A stretch of 50,072 bases of DNA from Anaeromyxobacter oryzisoli (GTDB lineage Bacteria; Myxococcota; Myxococcia; Myxococcales; Anaeromyxobacteraceae). The notes beneath the pieces are model-generated. The model saw only the letters and a program-made list of their open reading frames with translations. It ran no database searches and was not told where the DNA came from. Positions 1 to 12,360 of the stretch are shown here, one piece after another (position 1 is the stretch's first letter; the number at the start of each line of letters is the position of its first letter). The DNA is taken from the NCBI RefSeq assembly GCF_022690765.1, contig NZ_JALCZA010000035.1, positions 1 through 50,072 of the forward strand. Reading direction: 5' to 3'. The position numbers and the translations under genes were made by a program.

Positions 1-170
1 CGGCGTCCGCGATGCCTGCCGGACCGGCGCCCGCGCCGGCAGCTTCCGCGGCGCCGTCCGAGCCGGCGCCGGCCGCCGCTGCCGCGCCGCCCGGCCCCGC
101 TCCCGAGCGCTCGCCCGAGCGGCCACCGCCGCTTCCACCGCCGCCCCAGGGTGGCGAGGACTCCCGGTAA
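1..170 (+). CDS. C-terminal end of an unknown Pro/Ala-rich protein (partial)
   Basis: The frame starting at base 3 is open from the window edge to a TAA at 168-170. It encodes about 55 residues made almost entirely of Ala, Pro, Gly, Ser and Glu, ending in a short run of prolines and GGEDSR. Such low-complexity tails are common at the C-termini of myxobacterial envelope and regulatory proteins. The next gene starts 4 nt later, which supports a real gene end here. GC-rich DNA is often open by chance, so this is tentative, and nothing can be said about function. Confidence 0.4.
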   Translation, partial: ASAMPAGPAPAPAASAAPSEPAPAAAAAPPGPAPERSPERPPPLPPPPQGGEDSR

Positions 171-174
171 AGCG

Positions 175-1068
175 ATGCGCGCGCTCCGTCACGCGATCCT
201 CTGCCTCGCCGGCGCGCTGTCCGTCGCCGGCGCGGGCTGCCAGCGAGGGCCGAGGATCGACGTCGGAGCCGTCCGCGTCGCCCAGGGCGCGCTCGCGGAG
301 CCGCTGCGGGAGGCCGGGCTGGACGAGGCGGCGCTGGAGCGTGCGGCGCGTGACGCGCTCGTCGCCGAGGGCTTCCGCAAGGGGGCGGACGTCCGCGCGG
401 CGCACACGGCGCGGGTCGACGTGCTCGCCGTGCGCCTCTCGGCGCCGAGCGGCGATCGCCCGGCGGTCGAGGTGAGCGTCGAGATCCAGCTCGTGCCCCC
501 CGAGGGAGCCGCGGGGCTCGACGCGCGCGAGACCGGGACGGGCAGCGCGCCGCTCGCCGGCTCGACCCCGGCGGAGGCCTGGTCGCGCGCCCTCGCAGGC
601 GCCGCGCGCGGGGCCGCCGCAGGGCTCGCGCTCGCCCGGAAGGAGGCCGCCAAGCCGACCGGCGAGGTGATCGCCGATCTGTCCTCGCAGGACGCGCGGG
701 TGAGGGGACACGCGGTGCGGGCGCTGGCCGAGCGGCGCGACGCGACCGCGCTGCCCGCCCTGGTGGCGCGGCTCGAGGACCCGGATCCGGAGATCGTGAT
801 GCGCGCGGTGGGGGCCCTGGCGCAGCTCCGCGATCGTCGCGCGGTCGGACCGCTCATCGACCTCTCGCGCAAGGGCGATCCCGCGCTCACCGCCCGGCTC
901 GCGCGGGTCATCGGCGACATCGGCGGCCCGGAGGCGCGCGGGTACCTGCTCACGGTCGAGGCCGGGCACTTGGACCCGCGCGTGCAGCGCTCCGCGCGGG
1001 AGGCGCTCGAGGAGATGGACGCGCGGCAGCGCCAGGAGGCCGCCGGGCGGGTCGCAGCGGGACGGTGA
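175..1068 (+). CDS. HEAT-repeat protein with a lipoprotein-like signal
   Basis: The ATG at 175 gives a typical export signal (Arg, then a hydrophobic stretch of about 14 residues, then AGAGC), so the mature protein is probably exported and perhaps lipid-anchored at Cys22; the lipobox is not canonical. A GTG at 151 would add eight residues but overlaps the preceding stop. Residues of about 25-165 form an unknown domain with alternating beta-type sequence. Residues of about 170-285 carry three HEAT/PBS-lyase-type helical repeats, seen as DARVRGHAVRALAE, DPEIVMRAVGALAQL and DPALTARLARVIGDIG. Such repeats usually mediate protein contacts. The partner and role are not apparent. Confidence 0.75.
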   Translation: MRALRHAILCLAGALSVAGAGCQRGPRIDVGAVRVAQGALAEPLREAGLDEAALERAARDALVAEGFRKGADVRAAHTARVDVLAVRLSAPSGDRPAVEVSVEIQLVPPEGAAGLDARETGTGSAPLAGSTPAEAWSRALAGAARGAAAGLALARKEAAKPTGEVIADLSSQDARVRGHAVRALAERRDATALPALVARLEDPDPEIVMRAVGALAQLRDRRAVGPLIDLSRKGDPALTARLARVIGDIGGPEARGYLLTVEAGHLDPRVQRSAREALEEMDARQRQEAAGRVAAGR

Positions 1069-1118
1069 GGCCCGGCCGCGCCCGCTCGCGCCCGGTTTTC
1101 CGCTAAGATGCGGCGGTG

Positions 1119-1712
1119 ATGACGCCCCGCTCCGCGCTCCCGCTCCTCGCGCTCGCCGTCGCCTGCGCCCACGGGGGGCCGTCCGCGCCCGCCGCCGCCA
1201 CGCCGAAGAGCTCGCCCGCAGACTACTTCCCGCTCGCCGTCGGTCGCTCGTGGACCTACGTGGACGAGTCCCCCGCGCTGCCGCCCGAGGGCCGGGGCAC
1301 GACGCGGACCGTCCGCATCCTCGCGCGGACCCCCGACGGCTACTTCCGCGACAACGAGCGCGGCGAGCTGCGCGCCGACCGCGACTGCCTCCACGACCGG
1401 CTCCGCCGGCTCCTGTGCGCGCCGCTCGAGAAGGGGAGGTCGTGGTCGTCGGTGGTCGCGCTCGGCTCCACCGAGCGGTTCGAGATCGTCGGCGTGGGCG
1501 AGACGGTCGCGACGCCGGCCGGCACGTTCGAGGGGTGCGTCCGGGTGCGCGCCCACAACCGCGCGAGCGCGGAGACGGACCACGTGCTCGAGATCGCCTA
1601 CGCGCCCGGGGTCGGGCCGGTGCGGCTCGAGACGTTCGCGCTGGTGAAGGGTGAGGTCACGCCGCTCGTCCGGGCGGTGCTCCAGTCCTACGAGGTCGGG
1701 GGTCGCAAGTGA
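1119..1712 (+). CDS. predicted lipoprotein of unknown function
   Basis: Of the adjacent GTG (1116) and ATG (1119), the ATG gives a compact lipoprotein signal, MTPRSALPLLALAVACAHGG, with lipobox LAVAC. The mature protein of about 180 residues opens with a motif of the form DYFPLAVGRSWTYVDE, which is typical of a family of secreted beta-rich proteins in myxobacteria and planctomycetes that begin FPL..G..W.Y. The rest reads as an all-beta fold with no catalytic motif. The stop overlaps the start of hom (TGATG), so the two are probably co-transcribed, although no functional link is evident. A TAAGAT hexamer at 1104-1109 could be a -10 element, but no -35 is convincing. Confidence 0.75.
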   Translation: MTPRSALPLLALAVACAHGGPSAPAAATPKSSPADYFPLAVGRSWTYVDESPALPPEGRGTTRTVRILARTPDGYFRDNERGELRADRDCLHDRLRRLLCAPLEKGRSWSSVVALGSTERFEIVGVGETVATPAGTFEGCVRVRAHNRASAETDHVLEIAYAPGVGPVRLETFALVKGEVTPLVRAVLQSYEVGGRK

Positions 1713-3022
1713 TGCGCGAGGTCGGGATCGGGATCGCCGGGTTCGGGGTCGTGGGCGGCGGGGTGCTCTCCATCCTCCGGCGGCACGCCGGAGAGCTCGA
1801 GGAGCGGCTCGGGGCGCGGATCGTCGTCCGCCGCATCGGCCTGCGCCACCCGGAGAAGGAGCGCCCGGTGGACGTGGACCCGGCGATCCTCACGACGCGG
1901 CTCATGGATCTCGTCGAGGATCCGGAGATCGCCGTGGTGGTCGAGCTGATCGGCGGAGTGAACCAGGCGTTCGAGTTGGTCAAGGCCGCGCTCGAGCGCG
2001 GCAAGCACGTCGTCACCGCGAACAAGGCGCTCCTCGCCGCGCGCGGCGAGGAGATCTTCCGGCTCGCGCGGCAGAAGGGCGTGGACGTCTACTACGAGGC
2101 CGCGGCGTGCGGCGGCGTCCCCATCATCCGGACGCTCCGGGAGGCGCTCGCCTCCGACCGGATCACCGCCCTGCACGGCATCGTGAACGGCACGACCAAC
2201 TTCATCCTCTCCGCCATGGCCGAGCGCGGCGAGCCCATCGAGGTCGCGCTCGCGGAGGCGCAGCGGCTCGGGTACGCCGAGGCCGACCCGACGCTCGACG
2301 TCTCCGGCGGCGACGCCGCCCAGAAGCTCTGCATCCTCGCCCAGCTCGCCTTCGGCGCCCGGCTCCGGCCGCAGGACGTCCTCACCGAGGGGATCATGGG
2401 GCTCAAGCCGGAGGACTTCCGGTGGGGCAAGGAGTTCGGCTACGCGCTCAAGCTCCTCGCCATCGCCCGGCGCACCACCACGGACGGCGGACCGGACCGG
2501 ATCGAGGCGCGCGTCCACCCCGCGTTCATCCCGGCGGGCTCGCTCCTCGCGGGCGTGCGCGGCGCGATGAACGCGGTGGTGCTCCACTCCGAGGCCCTCG
2601 GCCCGTCCATGCTCTACGGCCAGGGCGCCGGCGCCATGCCCACCGGCAGCGCCGTCGTCTCCGACATCATCGACCTCACCCGGAACATCCTCTCCGGGAG
2701 CCCCGGGCGCGTGCCGCTGCCGCCCGAGCACCCGCTCGTCGAGGTCCAGGGGCACGACGAGGTGCGCTGCGCGTACTACCTGAACTTCTCCGTGAAGGAC
2801 GCCCCCGGCGTGCTCGCGCGGATCGCCTCGCGGCTCGCCGACCACCACATCTCGATCGCCGCGGTGCAGCAGCGCGAGCAGAACGACCAGGGCAAGCCGG
2901 TGCCGCTCGTCATCGTGACCCACGCGGCGCGCGAGAAGGATCTCCGGACCGCGATCGCGGACATCGACCACGACTCGACCATCCTCGCCCCCACGCGGCT
3001 CATCCGGATCGAGGTCGCGTAG
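1712..3022 (+). CDS. hom: homoserine dehydrogenase
   Basis: This enzyme reduces aspartate semialdehyde to homoserine with NAD(P)H, the branch point to threonine and methionine. The nucleotide-binding motif GFGVVGGG lies at residues 10-17. The catalytic region includes VNGTTNFILSAM (about 158-169) and ADPTLDVSGGDAAQKL (about 190-205), with the conserved Asp and Lys of the family. Residues of about 350-425 form an ACT domain (NFSVKDAPGVLARIASRLAD), the usual site of threonine feedback. The length of 436 aa is normal for the ACT-containing bacterial form. The start is the ATG overlapping the upstream TGA; a GTG one codon earlier is also possible. Confidence 0.97.
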   Translation: MREVGIGIAGFGVVGGGVLSILRRHAGELEERLGARIVVRRIGLRHPEKERPVDVDPAILTTRLMDLVEDPEIAVVVELIGGVNQAFELVKAALERGKHVVTANKALLAARGEEIFRLARQKGVDVYYEAAACGGVPIIRTLREALASDRITALHGIVNGTTNFILSAMAERGEPIEVALAEAQRLGYAEADPTLDVSGGDAAQKLCILAQLAFGARLRPQDVLTEGIMGLKPEDFRWGKEFGYALKLLAIARRTTTDGGPDRIEARVHPAFIPAGSLLAGVRGAMNAVVLHSEALGPSMLYGQGAGAMPTGSAVVSDIIDLTRNILSGSPGRVPLPPEHPLVEVQGHDEVRCAYYLNFSVKDAPGVLARIASRLADHHISIAAVQQREQNDQGKPVPLVIVTHAAREKDLRTAIADIDHDSTILAPTRLIRIEVA

Positions 3023-3050
3023 CCCGGGCGGCGCGCGCGGGGAGGGATCC

Positions 3051-3488
3051 GTGGTCCGCACCGAGCTCCGGGTCATCTACGGCGACACCGATCAGATGGG
3101 GGTCGTCTACTACGCGAACTACCTCCGCTTCTTCGAGGCGGGGCGGAACGAGTTCATCCGCGCGAAGGGGCTCCGCTACCGCGACTTCGAGCAGGGGCAC
3201 CGGCTGCTGCTCCCGGTGGTCGAGGCGGGGGTGAGCTACCGGAGCCCGGCCCGCTACGACGACTTGCTCGCGCTCGAGGTCTCCCTGGTCGAGGCGCGGC
3301 GCGCCTCGGCGCGGTTCGAGTACCGGCTCCTGAGGGAGGACACGCTCCTCGCCACGGGGTTCACCGTGCACGCCTGCGTCGATCTCGAGGGGCGGCTGCA
3401 GCGCATGCCCCGCGAGCTGCTCGAGCGGCTGACCGAGGGCGAGGCCGCACCCCAGAGGAAGCGCGCGGAGGGCGTGGACGCTCCGTGA
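3051..3488 (+). CDS. ybgC: YbgC/4HBT-family acyl-CoA thioesterase
   Basis: This is a 145-aa hotdog-fold thioesterase. The signature YGDTDQMGVVYYANYLRFFEA near residues 11-31 contains the catalytic Asp and the G-V-V-Y-x-A-N-Y-L core of the YbgC/FadM class, which hydrolyses short- to medium-chain acyl-CoA or acyl-ACP. YbgC usually sits in tol-pal operons; here its neighbours are hom upstream and a START-domain protein downstream, so a Tol-Pal role cannot be inferred from context. The start is GTG at 3051, preceded by GGAGGGATCC. The symbol is by family. Confidence 0.88.
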   Translation: MVRTELRVIYGDTDQMGVVYYANYLRFFEAGRNEFIRAKGLRYRDFEQGHRLLLPVVEAGVSYRSPARYDDLLALEVSLVEARRASARFEYRLLREDTLLATGFTVHACVDLEGRLQRMPRELLERLTEGEAAPQRKRAEGVDAP

Positions 3489-3602
3489 GTCCAGGCGGTG
3501 GGCGCTCCCGGTGGTCGCGGTGGAGCGGGCGGCCGGGCGGGCGCGCCGGACGCCATCGCGTAGTTTCGGGTGAACGGCGCCCGGGGAGGGCGCGAGGAGC
3601 GG

Positions 3603-4049
3603 ATGATGGCGGTGGTGTCGCAGGAGATCGTGGTCGGCGTGCCGATCGAGCGCTTCTACGAGGTCGTCGTGGACTACGCGCGCTACCCGGAGTTCGTGCC
3701 CGGCATCAAGGCGTGCCGCCCGGGTGCGGAGCGGGCCGGCGTCCGAGACGTCCAGTACGAGCTCGACCTCGGCATCAAGCGGATCCGTTACGTGCTCCGC
3801 CACCAGGAGAGCCGGCCGTCGCGCGTGAGCTGGTCGCTCGTCTCCGGCGAGCTGATGAAGGTCTCGAACGGCTCGTGGGAGCTGGCCCCGGAGGGCGCGG
3901 GCACGCGGGCGAGGTACTCGGTCGAGGTGCAGCTCTCGAAGCCGCCGCTCGTCCCCCAGGCGGTCCTCGACCGGGTGAGCGACGAGCTGACACGCGTGCA
4001 GCTTCCCCGCACCCTGCAGGCCTTCAAGCAACGCGCCGAGCGCGGCTGA
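3603..4049 (+). CDS. START/polyketide-cyclase-fold protein, RatA/COQ10-like
   Basis: Of two adjacent ATGs (3603, 3606), the first sits after CGAGGAGC and is taken as the start; 148 aa. The sequence matches the SRPBCC lipid-binding fold of the RatA/COQ10 family: an early IPIERFYEVV-like helix, the hallmark YPEFVPGIKACRPG at about residues 27-40, then strands and a long C-terminal helix ending in LQAFKQRAE. Relatives bind quinones or other hydrophobic ligands; the name RatA comes from a reported effect on ribosomes in E. coli. Which activity applies here cannot be told. Confidence 0.85.
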   Translation: MMAVVSQEIVVGVPIERFYEVVVDYARYPEFVPGIKACRPGAERAGVRDVQYELDLGIKRIRYVLRHQESRPSRVSWSLVSGELMKVSNGSWELAPEGAGTRARYSVEVQLSKPPLVPQAVLDRVSDELTRVQLPRTLQAFKQRAERG

Positions 4050-7590
<3,541 letters not shown>

Positions 7591-7622
7591 CCGCCCCACG
7601 GCGGTCCGGCCGGCCCCCTCGG

Positions 7623-7647
7623 CGGCGCCCCGCTCGGCCGGGCGCCG
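7623..7647 (+). terminator. hairpin after thiC
   Basis: CGGCGCCC (7623-7630) pairs perfectly with GGGCGCCG (7640-7647) around a 9-nt loop. It lies between thiC and the acyl-CoA gene cluster and probably separates the two transcription units. No T-tract. Confidence 0.5.
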
Positions 7648-7710
7648 TGCAGGCCGTCGCCCCACGCGGGATCGCGAGCGCGCGCGGCGTCCAGCTAAGG
7701 ATCCCGCGCG

Positions 7711-8637
7711 ATGGCGCGGCGGGTGACGGTCTACGAGGTCGGACCGCGGGACGGCCTGCAGAACGAGGCGAAGGTCGTCGCGACGGGCGACAAGCTCGCG
7801 CTCCTGGCCGCCCTCGCGCGCGCCGGGCTCCCCCGCATCGAGGCGACGAGCTTCGTGTCGCCCCGCTGGATCCCGCAGCTCGCCGACGCCGCCGACGTGG
7901 TCGCGGCGCTCCCGGCCGTCCCCGGCGTCACGTACGGCGCGCTCGTCCCGAACGCGAAGGGGCTCGAGCGGCTCGAGGACGCTCTGCGGAGGGCGGGGCC
8001 GGGCCATCCGCCCGTGACGGCGGCGGTGTTCCTCTCCGCCTCGGAGACGCACAACCGGAAGAACCTCGACCGGACCATCGCGCAGACGCTGGCCGAGCTC
8101 GAGGCGCTGGTCCCCGCCCTGCGCGGTCACGGGCTCGAGGTCCGGGGCTACGTGTCCACGGTGTGGGGCTGCCCCTACGAGGGGGCGGTGGACCCGGCCC
8201 GCGCGGCCGGGATCGTCGATCGCCTCCTCGCGCTCGGCTGCGAGCAGGTGTCGCTCGGCGACACGATCGGGGTCGGCAACCCGGATCAGACACGCCGGAT
8301 CCTCGACCTCCTCCTCCGGCGGGCGCGCCCGGAGCAGCTCGCGCTCCACATGCACGACACGCGCGGCGCGGCCCTCGCGAACGTGCTCGCCGGCCTCGAG
8401 GCGGGGATCCGCACGTTCGACGCGGCGATCGGCGGGCTCGGCGGGTGCCCGTACGCGCCGGGGGCGTCCGGAAACCTCGCCACGGAGGACCTCGTCTACA
8501 TGCTGGACGGGATGGGGTTCGAGACGGGGGTCCGCTGGAAGGAGCTCGTCGCCGCGGGGGCGCTCGCGGAGCGGCTCGTCGGGCGCCGCCTGCCGGGCAA
8601 GGCGCTCCAGGCGGAGCTCGCGCGGGCGGGAGGGTGA
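7711..8637 (+). CDS. mvaB: hydroxymethylglutaryl-CoA lyase
   Basis: Cleaves 3-hydroxy-3-methylglutaryl-CoA to acetyl-CoA and acetoacetate, the last step of leucine breakdown. The DRE-TIM metallolyase motif GPRDGLQNE is at residues 11-19, the metal-binding LHMHDTRG is present, and the catalytic loop [15 protein letters not shown] places the essential Cys at residue 246. 308 aa, normal length. The ATG is preceded by TAAGGA, which serves as ribosome-binding site. It heads a tightly packed cluster with hydratase, carboxyltransferase and acyl-CoA dehydrogenase genes, consistent with a leucine/isovalerate pathway. Confidence 0.93.
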   Translation: MARRVTVYEVGPRDGLQNEAKVVATGDKLALLAALARAGLPRIEATSFVSPRWIPQLADAADVVAALPAVPGVTYGALVPNAKGLERLEDALRRAGPGHPPVTAAVFLSASETHNRKNLDRTIAQTLAELEALVPALRGHGLEVRGYVSTVWGCPYEGAVDPARAAGIVDRLLALGCEQVSLGDTIGVGNPDQTRRILDLLLRRARPEQLALHMHDTRGAALANVLAGLEAGIRTFDAAIGGLGGCPYAPGASGNLATEDLVYMLDGMGFETGVRWKELVAAGALAERLVGRRLPGKALQAELARAGG

Positions 8638-8641
8638 CGGG

Positions 8642-9415
8642 ATGGAGTTCCGGATCGAGCGGCGGGGCGAGGCGGAGGTCTGGACGATCGACGGCGAGGA
8701 CCGCCGGAACGCCATCTCGATGGCGATGCTGCGCGAGCTCGGCGATCACCTCGCCCGCGCCGCGGCCGACCGTGCGCTGCGCGTCGTGGTCCTGACCGGC
8801 GCCGGGGACAAGGCGTTCTGCGCGGGGGCGGATCTCAAGGAGCGGGCGCGCATGAGCCCGGACGACGTCCAGACCTTTCACGACGGCCTCCGCCGCGCCC
8901 TGCGCGCCATCGAGGAGGCGCCCCAGCCCTTCGTCGCCGCCCTGAACGGCGCCGCCCTCGGCGGGGGGCTCGAGCTCGCCCTCGCCTGCGACCTGCGGAT
9001 CGCGTCGGACGCGGCGCAGCTCGGCCTGCCGGAGGTGTCGCTCGGGATCATCCCCGGCGGCGGCGGGACGCAGCGCCTCGCGCGCCTGATCGGCGTCGCC
9101 CGCGCCAAGGACCTCGTGCTCACCGCGCGGCGGTGCGGGGCGGCGGAGGCCCTCGCGATGGGGCTCGTGAGCCGGCTCTCGCCGCCGCAGCGGCTCCTGG
9201 CGGACGCGCTCGACCTCGCGGCGCGCCTCTCCCGGAACGCGCCGGTGTCGCTGCGCCAGGCGAAGCGCGCCATCGACGGCGGCTTCCACCTGCCGCTCGA
9301 GGAGGCGCTCGACCTCGAGCACCGGCTGTACCAGGACTGCATGAGGACGAAGGATCGCGTGGAGGCGCTCCGCGCGTTCGCCGAGAAGCGGGCGCCGGTC
9401 TTCACCGGCGAGTGA
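8642..9415 (+). CDS. enoyl-CoA hydratase family protein, probably methylglutaconyl-CoA hydratase
   Basis: A crotonase-fold protein of 257 aa that starts 4 nt after the HMG-CoA lyase stop. The CoA-binding and oxyanion-hole segments [15 protein letters not shown] and [21 protein letters not shown] are clear, and both candidate catalytic glutamates are present (GLELALACD and [18 protein letters not shown]). Its position between HMG-CoA lyase and an acyl-CoA carboxyltransferase points to hydration of 3-methylglutaconyl-CoA, but crotonase specificity cannot be read from sequence alone; a general enoyl-CoA hydratase is the alternative. Confidence 0.88.
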   Translation: MEFRIERRGEAEVWTIDGEDRRNAISMAMLRELGDHLARAAADRALRVVVLTGAGDKAFCAGADLKERARMSPDDVQTFHDGLRRALRAIEEAPQPFVAALNGAALGGGLELALACDLRIASDAAQLGLPEVSLGIIPGGGGTQRLARLIGVARAKDLVLTARRCGAAEALAMGLVSRLSPPQRLLADALDLAARLSRNAPVSLRQAKRAIDGGFHLPLEEALDLEHRLYQDCMRTKDRVEALRAFAEKRAPVFTGE

Positions 9416-9439
9416 GCCGGCCCCGCGGGGGAGGCCGAC

Positions 9440-11014
9440 ATGGACGCGGACGGAACGCCCGATCCTGCCGCCGAGCAGCCCGAGGAGAGCGCGGACCAGC
9501 GGATCGCGCGCGAGCTGGCGCGGATCGAGCGGGGCGGCGCCCCGCGGTACCACCAGAAGAACGCCGAGCAGGGGAAGCTCTTCGCCCGCGAGCGGCTCCG
9601 CCTCCTCCTCGACCCGGGCTCGTTCGTGGAGGACGGCGCGCTCGCGAACGCGCTCGACCCGGAGCTGCCCGCGGACGCCGTGATCACCGGCCTCGGCACC
9701 GTGGACGGCCGCGCCGTGTGCGTCATGGCGAACGACTCCACGGTCAAGGCGGGGAGCTGGGGCGCCCGCACCGTCGAGAAGATCCTCCGGATCCAGGAGG
9801 TCGCCGCCGACCGGAAGCTCCCGCTGCTCTACCTGGTGGACTCGGCCGGGGCGCGGATCACCGATCAGGTCGAGATGTTCCCGGGGCGGCGGGGGGCGGG
9901 GCGCATCTTCCACAACGAGGTGCACCTCTCCGGCCTCGTCCCGCAGATCTGCCTGCTGTTCGGCCCGTCGGCGGCGGGCGGGGCGTACATCCCGGCGTTC
10001 TGCGATGTGGTCGTCATGGTCGAGGGGAACGCCTCGATGTACCTCGGCTCGCCGCGGATGGCGGAGATGGTCATCGGCGAGAAGGTGAGCCTCGAGGAGC
10101 TGGGCGGCGCCCGGATGCACTGCACGGTCTCGGGGTGCGGCGACTTCCTCGTGCGCTCCGAGGAGGAGGCCCTCGCGCTCGCGCGCCGCTGGCTCTCGTA
10201 CCTGCCGCAGAACCACGCTCGGCTGCCCCCGGCGGCGCCGGCCCGCTGGCCGCGCGCCGGCGCCCGGCCGATCGAGGAGATCGTCCCGCCGGATCAGAAC
10301 AAGCCGTTCGACATGGCGGAGCTGGTCGAGGCGATCGTGGACGAGGGGTCCTTCCTCGAGGTGAAGCGGCTCTGGGCGGGCGAGCTGCTCACCGGGCTCG
10401 CGCGGATCGACGGCCGGGTGGTGGGGATCCTCGCGAACCAGCCGCGGGTGAAGGGCGGGGTGCTCTTCGTGGACTCCGCCGACAAGGCGGCGCGCTTCAT
10501 CTGGCTCTGCGACGCGTTCAACGTGCCGCTCCTCTACCTCGCCGACGTGCCGGGGTTCATGATCGGGACGAAGGTCGAGCGGGCCGGCATCATCCGCGCC
10601 GGCGCGAAGATGATCAGCGCCGTCTCCGAGGCGACGGTCCCCCGCATCTGCGTGGTGGTCCGCAAGGCGTACGGCGCCGGCCTCTACGCGATGGACGGCC
10701 CGGGGTTCGGCCCGTCCGCGACGCTCGCGCTCCCGCAGGCGATGATCGCGGTGATGGGGCCGGAGGCGGCGGTGAACGCCGTCTACTTCAACAAGGTCCA
10801 GGAGCGGCCGGAGGGGGAGCGGGCCGCGTACGTCGCCGCGCTCCGCGAGGAGTACCGGCGGGACATCGACCTCGTGAAGCTCGCGAGCGAGCTCGCGGTG
10901 GACGCGGTCGTCCCGGGCGCGCGGCTGCGTGACGAGCTCGCGCGCCGGTTCCGGTTCTACGCCGAGAACCACGAGCCGCCGCGCCGGCGGAAGCGCGGCG
11001 TGCCCCCCGTGTGA
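9440..11014 (+). CDS. acyl-CoA carboxylase, carboxyltransferase (beta) subunit
   Basis: The 524-aa biotin-dependent carboxyltransferase subunit has two crotonase-like halves. The N-half shows LVDSAGARITDQ, GPSAAGGAYIPAFCD and the EELGGARMHCTVSGCGD segment; the C-half shows LADVPGFMIGTKVERAGI and RKAYGAGLYAM, the paired Gly-rich oxyanion regions. Context favours methylcrotonyl-CoA carboxylase of leucine breakdown. The LADVPGF segment is closer to the propionyl-CoA type, so other short acyl-CoAs are possible. No biotin carboxylase or biotin carrier is encoded in the window, so the partner must be elsewhere. Confidence 0.9.
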   Translation: MDADGTPDPAAEQPEESADQRIARELARIERGGAPRYHQKNAEQGKLFARERLRLLLDPGSFVEDGALANALDPELPADAVITGLGTVDGRAVCVMANDSTVKAGSWGARTVEKILRIQEVAADRKLPLLYLVDSAGARITDQVEMFPGRRGAGRIFHNEVHLSGLVPQICLLFGPSAAGGAYIPAFCDVVVMVEGNASMYLGSPRMAEMVIGEKVSLEELGGARMHCTVSGCGDFLVRSEEEALALARRWLSYLPQNHARLPPAAPARWPRAGARPIEEIVPPDQNKPFDMAELVEAIVDEGSFLEVKRLWAGELLTGLARIDGRVVGILANQPRVKGGVLFVDSADKAARFIWLCDAFNVPLLYLADVPGFMIGTKVERAGIIRAGAKMISAVSEATVPRICVVVRKAYGAGLYAMDGPGFGPSATLALPQAMIAVMGPEAAVNAVYFNKVQERPEGERAAYVAALREEYRRDIDLVKLASELAVDAVVPGARLRDELARRFRFYAENHEPPRRRKRGVPPV

Positions 11015-11069
11015 CGGCCCGCCCCCTCGCGCGCTCGACGCGCGGCGGGGGACGCCGGAGGAGGAGCCC

Positions 11070-12209
11070 ATGGACTTCGAGCTGCCCGAGGAGCTGGTCG
11101 CGATCCAGCGCACGGTCCGGACGTTCTGCGAGGCGGAGGTGAAGCCGCACGCGCGGGCGTGGGACGAGGCGGAGGCCTTCCCGCGGGAGCTGGTCGCGCG
11201 GCTCGGCGGGCTCGGGATCATGGGGATCGCGGTCCCCGAGGAGTACGGCGGCGCCGGGCTCGGCGCCCTCGCCGTGGCGACCGTGGTGGAGGAGGTCGCG
11301 CGGTTCGACGGCTCGCTCGCGCTCACGGTGGCGAGCCACAACGGGCTCGGCACGAGCCACATCGTGCACTTCGGCACCGAGGAGCAGCGCCGGCGGTACC
11401 TCCCGGCGCTCGCCCGCGGGGAGAAGCTCGCGGCCTGGGCGCTCACGGAGCCCGGGAGCGGGTCGGACGCCGCGGCGCTGCGGACCACCGCGGTCCGGCG
11501 GGGCGACCGGTGGGTGCTGACCGGGACCAAGACGTTCATCACGCAAGGGACCGTCGCCGGCACGTACGTCGTCCTCGCGAGCACCGATCCGTCGCGCCGG
11601 CAGCACGGGATCACGGCCTTCGTCCTCGAGCCGGGGATGCGCGGCTTCACGCAGCGCGCCATCCACGGGAAGCTCGGGATGCGCAGCTCCGACACGGCCG
11701 AGCTGCACCTCGACGAGGTGGAGGTGCCGGACGCGCAGCGGCTCGGGGCGGTGGGGGAGGGGTTCACGGACACCCTCCGCATCCTCGACCGGGGTCGGAT
11801 CACCATCGGGGCGCTGGCGGTCGGCCTCGCCCGCGGGGCGCTCGAGGAGGCGCTGGCCTACGCGAAGGAGCGCCGGGCGTTCGGGAGGCCGATCGCCGAG
11901 TTCCAGGCGATCCGGTTCATGCTCGCGGACATGGCCACGGAGCTCGCCGCGGCGCGGCTGCTGGTGCAGCGGGCCGCGCTGCGGTGCGAGGCGGGCCTGC
12001 CCTTCGCCGAGCAGGCCTCGATGGCGAAGCTCTTCGCCAGCGAGGCCGCGATGCGCGCGACCTCGAAGGCGATCCAGATCCACGGCGGCTACGGCTACCT
12101 CCGGGACTTCCCCGTGGAGCGGTACCTCCGCGACGCGAAGCTCTGCGAGATCGGGGAGGGGACGAGCGAGGTGCAGCGGATGGTCATCAGCCGCGAGATT
12201 CTGCGCTGA
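11070..12209 (+). CDS. acyl-CoA dehydrogenase, probably isovaleryl-CoA dehydrogenase
   Basis: An FAD-dependent acyl-CoA dehydrogenase, 379 aa. Visible landmarks: the N-terminal helical domain starting DFELPEELVAIQ, the flavin-contacting ALTEPGSGSDA, the beta-domain GTKTFITQG, and the C-terminal IQIHGGYGYLRDFPVERYLRDA plus GEGTSEVQRMVISREIL. Start ATG 11070 follows GGAGGAG. It completes the leucine cluster and would catalyse the first oxidation of isovaleryl-CoA. Its last 40 bases recur exactly at 15640-15679, so the present 3' end (CGC TGA) may have been created by insertion of the following segment. Confidence 0.93.
   Translation: MDFELPEELVAIQRTVRTFCEAEVKPHARAWDEAEAFPRELVARLGGLGIMGIAVPEEYGGAGLGALAVATVVEEVARFDGSLALTVASHNGLGTSHIVHFGTEEQRRRYLPALARGEKLAAWALTEPGSGSDAAALRTTAVRRGDRWVLTGTKTFITQGTVAGTYVVLASTDPSRRQHGITAFVLEPGMRGFTQRAIHGKLGMRSSDTAELHLDEVEVPDAQRLGAVGEGFTDTLRILDRGRITIGALAVGLARGALEEALAYAKERRAFGRPIAEFQAIRFMLADMATELAAARLLVQRAALRCEAGLPFAEQASMAKLFASEAAMRATSKAIQIHGGYGYLRDFPVERYLRDAKLCEIGEGTSEVQRMVISREILR
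12164..12203 (+). repeat. 40-bp direct repeat, copy 1 (inside the acyl-CoA dehydrogenase 3' end)
   Basis: These bases, GAGCGAGGTGCAGCGG at the left and GCGAGATTCTG at the right, are identical to 15640-15679. They encode SEVQRMVISREIL of the dehydrogenase. Sequence outside the 40 bp differs at once on both sides. Confidence 0.95.
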
Positions 12210-12360
12210 TCGCCCCTCGTTCGCGGTGTCCTGATGGAGGTGGCCCCACGGGTCGTCGCCGCGCGGGAACAGCATGACCGCGAGCCGCTCCCCGCGTCTG
12301 CTCGTCCACGATGGGCCGGCACGGGATTGTGGCGGCCAACCTGGCCGGCCAAGGCTCTGC

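Noticed and set aside
12210-12360. Insertion-sequence remnant just after the first 40-bp repeat
   Set aside because: The sequence has no recognizable transposase motif or terminal inverted repeat; the suspicion rests only on its position.
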